Shown piece by piece: positions 13,901 to 24,900 of a stretch of DNA of 64,000 nucleotides. Each line of letters starts with the position of its first letter. The stretch's first letter is position 1. The notes beneath the pieces were generated by a model. It had not been told where the DNA came from. It made no database searches and saw nothing but the letters and a program-made list of their open reading frames with translations. The stretch is from Harmothoe impar (lineage: Eukaryota > Annelida > Polychaeta > Phyllodocida > Polynoidae), in the NCBI GenBank assembly GCA_947462335.1, contig OX381709.1, positions 68,502,609 to 68,566,608 of the forward strand, in the 5' to 3' direction. The position numbers and the translations under genes were made by a program.

Positions 13901-16109
13901 ATAAAGTATTTCAACTAGGCTAGATAAAGTAGGCCTATAGGCCTATAGATTTGGAAAACTGCCGATATAAAATATTTACTGTTTTTAACGTATAATGTGG
14001 CAATACTGATTTAGCCATCCACCCCAATTTATATGACATCTGGGAGCTCCCTGTGACATTCCCTTCCAGTCGGATTTGGGACGGTGATTGGTTTTGAAAA
14101 CTTTTCTCCCCCACTTTCAGTTTCCCCATCTAGGAACTCCTGGGAGTCGCCTCTAGGGGAGCTCCTGTCAGTCCTGGGAGTTATCTGGGCCCCCCTGTGA
14201 TATTTTGCGATTGTGAAGAGGGGGTGGCACTTTCCCGCGTCCTCCGGCGCCCTCCATAGTATGGACCATACTTCCCGCGCTCACTTACCAGTGACTGAGT
14301 CCCGAGGACGCAACGGACGGAAGCAATTAATGTCCTACTGTCGGTCGACCGATATATCGTAAAACATATACTTTAAGTTACCTGTACATACAATCCACAA
14401 ATTTCCTTTGGTTCTCTCTCTTCTTACTTATACATATATTATCGTACTCAAGTTTAAGAACAAAGTCGTAATAAACAGCACGACCCGATTCACGATAGAG
14501 AGCGCAGTTTTCAAAACATTGGCTTCATGGAGAGGTTAGTTTTCCTAATTTTACAAAATATACACAGTTCTCAAGTGAATATAAGTATGTTGACATTGCT
14601 CTAGGAAACAATTGTGCTAGCTACATAGTGATCTGTTTGATTGTCGCCACTATTCCAGAGCAATTAACTTGTTTCTGTCTCGATTTCTGTGTACGCCTGT
14701 TTAGTGTACGTGCATGGACTTGTCACTTGACTTGTCTGTTGTCACTCACTCACTAACTGACTAAGTCACTCACTGGGTCGGTGCCAGTGGCTGTCACTTG
14801 AAGTTGGTCAGGTTTAAAGGCAGCCTCTGCCTCTCGGGGCTGATGGCCCCAGATATTAAACCATTTATTTTATAACTGCCCTCATCCTGACTCCTCACTA
14901 GTCACTGTTATTTAAATAAACATGATTTAAAGTTGCCTTCGTTAGGGATGGGCATCCAAATATTTGGTTTTAGGCAAGCTAGTCGAAAATCACACCACAT
15001 GAAAGCTGGAATCTTTGCCAACAGAATGTACTTTAAAAAAATAAAATGCAATAAGTAGAAGCAAAGCTATGAATTTTTGAAATAGAAAAGTTAGGACTCA
15101 TTTCTGTCAGCATTTTCTGGTCCTTATCAGCAGAGTGCACGTAAATTAGGTCAATCCACAGCCCACTGACCACACACACTGAGTGGGGCATTTTTTACCT
15201 CACCACTGATTATTTTTGGACAAATGATGATAAAGAGAAGCCAGTCACACCAGCTTAAAGCTAACAGTTTGGGGCTTCTGTTCATGTATTTCTTATATAA
15301 ATCTGATCTCTAGAAGTATTTTAAAACATATGGGAAAGTCAAAAATGTTTGCGTTGGGGTAAAGTCAGCTTAATGAATTTTTTCCAATTTTTCACCAAAC
15401 CTTCTCTCAGTCGTTTGCTTTGCGTTTTCTTGCTACACAAGCTAGGAACAAACTGATTTCAGATTCTGATAGAGGACAAAATTGCACACATTTTGGTGGG
15501 GGTTTGAAAAAGTAAACAAAAGTTTGGATTTTTCAAAAAAGGTCTCAAAAAATAAAAATTTCTGAATTTTTAAGAATTTTCAAAAATTTTCATATTTTTT
15601 CTTCCTCATAATCTAATTCAATAAATTCATATTCTATTTGCAACAAGAAAGATGCAATTTGGCAAAGATTTTGTGAAATGACACCTCTTTAAAAAAATGC
15701 TGTCAGATATGAACCGTCTATATTCACAGCTTAATTGCCTACATCCATGTAATGTTCTTGTCAAAAATATTTGTCCTACATTAAAATGGAGGTGATATTC
15801 AGATTCAGTGAACATTTTTACATAAAATTGTAAAATTCTATTATATTCCATGGAGCAAAACTGTCAAAACCATCATGTTGAACATTGCCCAATTACTATA
15901 GTGACAGATAAGTGGGTGCTGTGGCAGCGAGGCCGTGCCCGTCCCTACCTTCGTTCTGAAACTTTGAAAGACAGAAAGTTGATGTTATCCGTGGGTACGG
16001 TATGCTATACTATAGTCTGAGTATAGACCAATGCAGCAAGAAAGGTGACTTTTTCATAATAAAGTTGTGTTTGTGTTGGTTTTTAGTGGAAGTCTAATAA
16101 CATTGTCTG
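13901..16109. other. Intergenic, no gene seen
   Basis: Mostly AT-rich. A CpG-richer patch lies at about 14220-14340. I cannot support an exon or a mobile element here. Confidence 0.45.
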
Positions 16110-16112
16110 TAA

Positions 16113-16369
16113 GGGAGTGCTCATTTTTTAACAACAGGGGTGTGGTGAGATTTCGCGCACAGGGCGCGAAATTTCTTCACCCCCCTCGAAATTTTTTTAC
16201 CCCCCCCGCCCCCGGCAGGCCGAAAATCGCGCACGTCCGTGCCCCTTTGTAGCATAGTAACGTGCAGGCCTTTTCCCTCAAAACAGGTTGATTTTTTTAA
16301 ACCCCCCCCCAAGAGGGGTCTAAATTTTTTATCCACCCCCGAATCCACCACTAAAAAATGAGTACTCCC
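16113..16369. mobile_element. Nonautonomous TIR transposon (MITE), copy A
   Basis: The element is 257 bp with termini GGGAGTGCTCATTTTTTA... and ...TAAAAAATGAGTACTCCC. It is flanked on both sides by TAA (16110-16112 and 16370-16372). A TWA target duplication and GGG termini fit the PIF/Harbinger superfamily. Internal C-runs and short palindromes are present but no ORF. Confidence 0.8.
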
Positions 16370-16464
16370 TAAATGCTATGTTTGCAAACATCCCATATCA
16401 AGAGATTTATAGGACAATTATATAATCTTTCAAATAATGTATATTAGAATATAATAGCCTCTAT

Positions 16465-16511
16465 AAGCAGCTCTGTGAACTCGTCCGATCCTCTCCCGAA
16501 CAGAGCTGCTT
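16465..16511. repeat. Perfect 12-bp hairpin between two MITEs
   Basis: AAGCAGCTCTGT (16465-16476) and ACAGAGCTGCTT (16500-16511) are exact inverted repeats around a 23-nt loop. They sit between MITE copies A and B. Function unknown. Confidence 0.5.
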
Positions 16512-16590
16512 GCAACCCCCCATTCAAAAGTGGACTAAGTGCTCGATCACAAAGGGAACACTTAATTCTTTCTAAGTTTTGTGGTAATTA

Positions 16591-16883
16591 GGGAGTGCTC
16601 ATTTTTTAACAACAGGGGGGGGGTGGTGGATTTGGGGGGGGGGGTAAAAAATTTGGACCCCTTGACCGGGGGGGGGTGAAAAAAATTCAACCTGTTTTGA
16701 GGGAAAAAGCCCGCGCGTTACTATGCTACAAAGGGGCGCGAACGCGCGTGATTTTCGGCCTGCCGGGGGGGGGGGGGGTAAAAAATTTCGACCCCTCTAG
16801 CGGGGGGGGGGGTGAAAAAAATTTGCGCGCTCCGCGCGAAATCTCACCACCCCCCCCCCTGTTGTTGAAAAATGAGCACTCCC
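16591..16883. mobile_element. Nonautonomous TIR transposon (MITE), copy B, inverted relative to copy A
   Basis: The element is 293 bp with ends GGGAGTGCTCATTTTTTA and TGAAAAATGAGCACTCCC. It is flanked by TTA on both sides (16588-16590 and 16884-16886). The interior is the reverse complement of copy A, including the GCCTGCCGGGGG segment. The TWA duplication supports a Harbinger-like origin. Confidence 0.82.
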
Positions 16884-17139
16884 TTAATAGATAGAATAAA
16901 GTGTTACCAAAGTCGATCACACAAAAACGAATGTGATTGAATCTTTGTAAAGCTGTTATTTAGCAAATTATGAGCAAAAACTTGACCCCGTCGTAAGTGA
17001 CGGCCATCTTGACGTATATCTGACGTAGGTTGTTGGCATGGTAAAGGTACCTTGGCAACACTCTTCCACTCCACTTATTGCAAGGGGGTAACGTCAATCT
17101 CTGAACGGCCGACTGTGAGAGATTGATACTTAATCTACA

Positions 17140-17165
17140 CCCCCCCCCCCCCCCCCCCCCCCCCC
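17140..17165. repeat. Poly(C) run of 26
   Basis: An uninterrupted run of C. Such tracts are unstable and prone to sequencing error. Confidence 0.9.
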
Positions 17166-17184
17166 AAGCGATCAGAACAAGTAA

Positions 17185-17360
17185 AGCACCGGCCACACTA
17201 GGCTGTTTTGGGCCGATCCGACCCGACGGGACCCGACAATCGGATGTATTTTACCTGGCCGGTCTGATAGAGTTGTGCTTACCAAACTCTTACGACTGTC
17301 GGGTCGGGTTGGGTCGGATCACGTCGGGTCGGGCGAAATCACGTAGGTGTGGCCAGGGCT
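17185..17360. mobile_element. Nonautonomous TIR transposon with GGCCACAC ends
   Basis: The element is 176 bp. Its left end AGCACCGGCCACACTAGG is mirrored by TAGGTGTGGCCAGGGCT. Subterminal GGGTCGGGT-type words are also mirrored. TAA flanks both ends (17182-17184 and 17361-17363), a TWA duplication. No coding sequence. Confidence 0.78.
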
Positions 17361-18279
17361 TAAGACTGACCCATCTAGACTACAGATAGGTCATACTAAG
17401 ATGACACATGAATATAGATTGAATGGGGAAAATGAACCGCTATGTCAAGAACCCACTAAATGTACTCGTCTGACCCTGAGTGACAGTAAAGGCTTTACTA
17501 AAGAGTCTTCTAGTTCTACTCAACTGTAGTTCTTTCAGATCAGACTAAAGACTGAAGATAGATCTATCAGAAGAAAACCTCCGGTAGATCTTACATCCAA
17601 GGTAATAACACCACTGAAGAAGAAGATAATATTGAAATTCCTCAAAGAGGCTCAATAACATTAACAGGACAAAATATGAAATAAAGGAAAACAAGAGGGG
17701 AAAAAAAGAAAAAGAAGGTGGTTGGTAACTTGGGAAGTTATACTCCAGACTTATGGCACACAGTTGTATGAGCTTAGAGTCTCTTTTGCTTTGTGACTTC
17801 ACCCATGGCTGCCTTCTCTGTAGACTTACAGCATATCAAAAGCCTGTCCCTCTCACGCCATGTCTATGTGGTGTTGGAAGTTAAAGAACCCTTGCTTTGG
17901 TAAATGTGTAGGAGTGGGATTCTTCAGCTTATTTAATAGATTTAATCATCCTTGATACAATCAAACTTGGTAGGCCTTCCCCGAACCATTTAATACTTGT
18001 GAAAAAGCTTAACCAAACGGCAGTCTGGAATGCAATGTGCCGTTCGGACATTAAACTACCTAACAATCAATCTATCATTGAATCCCTCCCCTTTTTCTCA
18101 AAATGTCTTAAATGTACTATAATTCAAGTTCAATTACTAGGTACTTCAATCGAAGTCCTCATTATTACGGATTACATGACCAACTTTGTAGTGAAGGCAA
18201 CTTTAAACCTGTTTGTTGGTTGATATTGCTTTGATGTTATTGGCATACCGTAACTCTGAGTGTCTCCTGTGGGTGGGGG

Positions 18280-18639
18280 CAGGGGTAGACACTAACGCTG
18301 GCCCAGGAGCCAATGGCCTGTAGTTTTGTGTGCGGGCCTGTAATTTTCTCAGAAATAACCTTCCTATGGGCCCGGGTGGCCCACAGCAATGGCTGGAGAA
18401 AATGCTAGGGAAATGTATCTATATGTACATAGTCATGTCATATGTCGTTGAAAAGAGAAAATTACTGGGAAATTAGCCATTATGGTTAGGTTTTGATAAA
18501 AATCGAATGAGATACTTCTGACTCTCTCTCTAGAAAAGATGAAATTATTGCTGGCTCATAGTTTTAGGTGCGTGCCCGTAGAGTTCTGAAGCTATGGGCC
18601 CGGGTGGCCCATGGCTAAAAATGTGAGTGTCTACCCCTG
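18280..18639. mobile_element. hAT-like nonautonomous transposon
   Basis: The element is 360 bp with 14-bp perfect inverted ends, CAGGGGTAGACACT and AGTGTCTACCCCTG. The CAGGGGT...CCCCTG form is typical of hAT termini. The G-rich flanks make an 8-bp duplication plausible but not clean. Internal copies of GGGCCCGGGTGGCCCA occur near both ends. Confidence 0.6.
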
Positions 18640-18953
18640 TGGGGGGCAACATTTGTGTAGGTAGTAGATCTATATGTAGTAGATACCCTACGAGTAACTG
18701 AGTGTATGTCAAAATAACCATGGCAAACTGACTGGTGGTCTCAGTTATGTGAAAATAACCAAGGTGTGAAACCCATTGTATTAGCCCTCCACCGTGGGTT
18801 AAATACTAGTAGGCTACGATAGTTTGAAAACTTCCTAAGCCCGAGGACTTTGTAAGGACATTTGGGCTTTTTTGAGATAATCTACTGATATAATCGTGTA
18901 ATATTATGAATTGCAGATAGCGAGAGAACTACGTAGATATATTAATCTACGAC

Positions 18954-21900
18954 ATGGCATACGTTGGAGCGAGCGCTTCCCTTGGTAGGTGGATCTAACA
19001 TAAGTTATAAGACATAACCTTGACATAATTATGTTACCGAATTTTGATACCAGATTTAATGTAAGGTATTGACACTGCCCATATCATTAAGACCATTTTA
19101 TTTTGTTGTTTAAAATCGAAATTTGGAAAATGCACATATAAGCCGCCCCCAAGTTTGGGCTGATCCGATAAGCCGCACTGGTGATCTGATTTACATACTA
19201 GCCGCGGCTTCTAACCGAGACTTTACGGTAATCATGTTTGATTATGAACAATTTCAAGTGCACCGGTATATATAAGAATCTGAAAATGAATGTCGTAACT
19301 GGTTGATATTATGTCAATATCTATTTTTAACTAGATGGGGAGCTGTCTCGTCTCAGAGTAGAAAACCATGCATTAACAGAGGACCTTGCACAATGTCAGG
19401 TGAGGAAACATTTTAGTGTAACCTTTGTATATATTAGAAAGATTAGATCTATTAGTGATCTTGATAAGAGCATCCCCTAACATGTTCTGTACATCTTCAA
19501 GCAGGAATTCTTCTTTGAGTACAGTAAACATTCTGCTGACACAGGAGAGGGTGACGTCACATCCGGTGGTCAGATTTGAGCGCGAATCCGAGGAGGAAAG
19601 ACGTGTGCCCACTAGCAGCAACAAAGACACCACAAAACAGGAGGATTAAACAGGTAAAAGACCTTAATATCTCTTATATTTGTAACATATTTGCACATTT
19701 GAGGATATTATTTGATGTATTTCTTTAGGTTGCCGCAATTTGGAGGAAAATGTGACCGAAAATCCGCCGGTGGGCGAAAATTGGGGATTTCGGAAATCAG
19801 GATGAATGGTCATCCAGATAAATGTGCAATTTCTCAAATGTGCAATTATAGTTCAGTTTTCACAATAATATGGATTTTGTCATCCAGTTATAGTGAAAAA
19901 TTGGAGTTTAGATAGTGTAGAGCTTAGTTGCTGCTAGGGGCTGGCATGATTCAGCAAGACCAGTCATCCATCTTGGATTTCAGACTGAGTCACTGATTTA
20001 TGTTGGCTTTTTATTTGTTATGTTGGCTCATAGTGCAGTACTGCTGCCTCATTTGTTGAGGAATGTTTCAATAGCGAAACGAGCCTTCATAGGGAATAAA
20101 ATTGTGATGGGATAAACTCATATCTACAGAGATAGAAATTTATCCTGTTATACACTGTTGATCTCTGTTTTATTAGTGAATACACTTTTAAAATAAAGAA
20201 CCAGGAAGGACTTACCACTGTCTTATGCATAGGTCAAAGACAGAATAATATCAACTACTACCTGTCATACAGCTTGACAGACTCTAGATATTGGTTGAAG
20301 CCAAGACACTTAAAGCTTTGCTTGCTACTTTGTAGTTGACACCTAACTTATTCTCTTATAACTCAGTTATAGAAGAATGACAGTTAAGGTTGTTCTCCAC
20401 TCATCAGTTTGAGTGAGGTGAACTGTCAAGTCAGTGTCAGGTGTGTCTTGTTGTACTTTTGTACTCCTTTGGACCAGTTCTTAACAAGACATATACCTTA
20501 TGCCCAAAATTTCTTTGAGGCATTAAATAACTTAGTTGTGTTGATACAGATCCACACTGAGTGCTTGTGTTGAATACACAAGTTTACCCATACCTTATGC
20601 CGAAAAAATCCTTGAGTTAGGCATTAAAGAAGTTTGTGTTGTTGTGAAATGAAAACACAAAGAGACTATACTGGTCCACCTTTTTTATAGGGTCTCACTT
20701 ATGTGCTTAGGGTTTTGTGACTTTGAAACACAAAAATACCTATACCTTATGCCGAAAATTTCTTTGGCCTTGTGTTTTAATCCCCACCTTAAAACACTAT
20801 AAGCACACATGTCTCTTTGATTTGAACATCAAGATGACTTAACTCTTGTGGATGTACTTTGGTTTTGGACTAGTTTCCAAAAAGACCCACACCTTATGCC
20901 CAAAAATTCCTTGGGTTTCACGTCACAGACGTCGCTGTCAGTCACGTCATAGACGTTGCCTCTGTCAATCACGGCGTAGACGTTGCAGCTGTCAATCTTG
21001 TCCTAGACGTTGCTTCTGTCAATCACGTCATAGACGTTGCTGCTGACAATCACGTCATAGACGTTGCTGCTGACAATCACGTCATAGATGTTGCCGCTGT
21101 CAATCACGGCATAGACGTTGCTGCTGTCAATCACGGCGTAGACGTTGCAGCTGACAATCACGGCGTAGACGTTGCAGCTGATCCTCATGTAGTAGACGCT
21201 CGCGTCGCAGACGTGGCCGCTGGCGCTAGCGTCGCAGACGTGGCCGCTGGCGCTAGCGCCCCAGACGTGGCCGCTGGCGCTCGCGTCCTAGACGTGGCCG
21301 CTGGCGCTCGCGTCCCAGACGTGGCCGCTGGCGCTCGCGTCCCAGACGCAGGCGATGTTGCTCGCGTCTTAGACATAGGCGATGTTGCTCACATTAATGG
21401 TCTCACGTTAATGATGCTCACATTGATGGCGTTCTTGTTGATGCTAATCATGCCCTAGACCTAGCCGCTGACTCTTGATACTAGCTGCCGCACATTCAGG
21501 CTATGTTAGGGATGTCGCAGACACTGGCCTCGATATCAGCTGGCGCACATTAAGACTATGTTCTTCTAGGACTTCGCAGACGTAGCTGCTGGCGCTCACG
21601 TCTGAGGCGTAGCCGCTGGCGCTCACATCAAAGGCATAGCCGCTGGCGCTCAAGAGAGTTGTAGCCGCTGGTACGCACGTTGTAGATGTTGCAGCTGTAT
21701 ATCACGTTGTAGACGTTGCAGCTGCCATTCACGTTGTAGACGTTGCAGCTGCCAATCACATTGTAGACGTTGCAGCTGTCAATAAGGACATAGATGTTGC
21801 AGCTGTCTTTCACGTCGTAGACGTTGCAGCTGTCAATCACGTTGTAGACGTTGCAGATGTCAGTCACGTTGTAAAACGTTGCAGCTGCCAAAAATGTTGT

Positions 21901-24900
21901 AGATGTTGCAGCTGTCTTTCACATCGTAGACGTTGCAGCTGTCAATCACGTCGTAGATGCTGCAGCTGTCCATCACGTCGTAGACGTCGCAGCTGTCAAT
22001 CACGTTGTAGATGTTGCAGCTGTCAATCACGTTGTAGACGTTGCAGCTGTCAATCAAGTTGTAGACGTTGCAGCTGTCAATCACGTTGTAGATTTTGCAG
22101 CTGTCAATCACGTCGTAGACGTTGCAGCTGTCAATCACGTTGTAGACTTTGTAGCTGTCAATCACGTCGTAGACGTTGCAGCTGTCAATCACGTCGTAGA
22201 CATAAGCAGCTGTCAATCACGTCATAGACGATTGCATGTCAAATCGTCGTAGACGTTGCAGCTGGCAATCACGTCGTAGACGTTGCAGCTGACAATCACG
22301 TCGTAGAAGGTGCAGCTGTCAATCACGTCTTAGACGTTGCAGCTGACAATCAGGTCGTAGACGTTGCAGCTGGCAATCAGGTCGCAGACGTTGCAGCTGG
22401 CAATCAGGTCGGAGACGTTGCAGCTGTCCATGACGTCGTAGACATTGCAGCTGTCCTCCATGTGGTAGACGTTGCAGCTGCATGTCAAACCGTCGTAGAC
22501 ATAGCAGCTGTCAATCACGTCATATACGTTGCAGCTATCCATCAGGTAGTAGACGTTGCAGCTGGCAATCAGGTCGTAGACGTTGCAGCTGGAAATAACG
22601 TTGTAGACGTTGCAGCTGTCCATGACGTCGTAAACATTGCAGCTGTCCACCATGTTGTAAACGTTGCAGCTGCATGTCAAACCGTCGTAGACATAGCAGC
22701 TGTCATTGTCGCTCATGTGGTAGGCATGTTCCCTGGCGCTCACGTGGTAGACGTAGCTGCTGGTGTTCTTGTTATAGCCACTGGCCATCACGTTGTGAAT
22801 GGTGCAGCTGGCAATCACACCATAGACGTTGCAGCTGGTATTCATGTCGTAGACATAACAGTTGGCAGTAATTTCTTAGTTGTTGCAGTTGGCAAGGACA
22901 TCGGAGGTATAGCCACTGGAGTTTGTCATAGATGTTGGAACTGGTGTATACGGAACAGTTGACCTAAATGTCAGAGATGTAACAGCTGGCACTAACACTG
23001 TTGACATAGACATGAAAGTAGTTGCTAGTGCTAATGGCGAAGGCATTGCCGCTGTAAATCATATCTTAAACGTTGCAGCTGTCAATCACAGCATAGACAT
23101 TGCAGCTGTCAATCACGTTGTAGACGTTGCAGCTGTCAATCACAGCATAAACATTGCAGCTGCCAATCACATCATAGCCTTTGCAGCTGCCAATCATCAT
23201 AGACGTTGTAGCTGTCACCCACGTGGCAGATGTTGAAGATGTCAATCACGTCGTAGACGTTGCAGCTGTCAATCATCATAGACGTTGTAGCTGTCGCTCA
23301 CGTGGCAGATGTTGAAGATGTCAATCACGTCGTAGACGTTGCAGCTGTCAATCACGTCAGAAGCGTTGCAGCTGTCAATCATGTAGTAGACGTTACCGCT
23401 GTCATTCATGACATAGACGTTTGCACCTGTCAAGCAAATCACAGATGTTGCAGGTGTCAATTACATTGTAGACATTGCAGCTGTCAATCACGTCATAGAC
23501 GTTGCAGCTGCCAATCATGTTGTAGGCTTTACCGCTGTCATTCACGACATAGACATTTGCAGCTGCCAAGCAAGTCGCAGCTATCAATTATGTTGTAGAT
23601 GATGCAGCTGTCACTCAGGTAGTAGCTATTGCAGCTGCCTATCATGTTGTAGACGTTGCAGCTGTAAGTCACACACGTTGCAGATGTCAATCACGTGGTA
23701 GATGCTGCAGCTGGTAATCACATTGTAGACGTTGCAGCTATCTCTCATGATGTAAACGCTACAGCTGTGAATTATGAGGCAGACATTGAAGCTGTCAATC
23801 ATGTTGTAGATGTTGCAGATGACATTTATGTCGTAGATATTACAGCTGTCAATCAAGTTGTAGACATTGCAGCTGTCAAACACGTAGATCTTGCAGCTGT
23901 CAAACATGTCGTACACATTGCAGCTGTCAATCACGTCATACACGTTGCAGGTGTCAATCACATCGTACACGTTGCAGCTGCTAATCATGTTGTACACGTT
24001 GCAGACGTCAACCACGTCGTAGACATTGCATCTGTCAATAACGTCCTAGAAGTTGCAGCTGTCAATCCGCCGGCAAACATGTGATGCCAATCAAGTCGTA
24101 GACGTTGCAGATGGCATTTATATTGTAAACATTGCAGCTGTCAATCACGTCGTACACGTTGCAGCTGTCAATCACGTTGTAGACATTGCAGCTGTCAATC
24201 ACGTCTTAGACGTTGCAGCTGTCAATCACGTCTTAGACGTTGCAGCCGTCAACCACGGCCTAGACGTTGCATCTGTCAATAACGTCGTAGATGTTGCAGC
24301 TGTCAAACACGTCATAGACCTTGCAGCTGTCAAACATGCTTTCGGAAAAGGGCAGGGCTTTTGGCACTGTTAACGCTGCCAGATGTGCGTTGTCGGTTTT
24401 AGTGAAAAACCTTGACAACGGGAAGACCATGGGCACCCACTATTGGGTGTGCAGGGCCGTCCGCACCGCCTATAGAAGGAATCCTCCTTCTCCCAGATAT
24501 AACAAGTTCTGGGATATTAGGCTGGTGTTCAGCATGTTCCAGCGTTGGGGTGCCAATGAAGGCTTGTCCACCCAGTTCTTGGGGTTCAAGCTAACGATGC
24601 TGATTCTGCTGGTGTCGGACCAAAGAGGCCAGGTCATCCCAGCGCTTGATCTCCGCAATCTGACTTGGCTGGATTCGGGGTCTGCGCGTTTCGTTCTGAA
24701 GGGTCTGATGAAAACAGCGCGTACGGGGGAACCCCTCAAAGAACTCAAGTTCAAGTTCAAGTTCAAGGGTTTTTATTACGTAACTTCAAGTTCATGTTCT
24801 TCAGTCGTAATAATGGGCCGACCAACCCTCAGAGATATCATAAATTTCACAGATGTAAACAATGTATGCACATTCATGTGAACATGTAACAAGATTTATC

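Noticed and set aside
20918..24336. CRISPR array
   Set aside because: Tandem units without unique spacers, in a eukaryotic intron.
22330..24373. Long open frames on both strands of the 27-bp array as a repetitive protein gene
   Set aside because: They follow from a repeat unit divisible by three, exist on both strands, and are repeatedly broken by stops; no start, signal or splice context.
24750..24900. Clear target-site duplication of the non-LTR element
   Set aside because: No matching short sequence could be found at the two junctions; CR1/L2-type elements often leave none.
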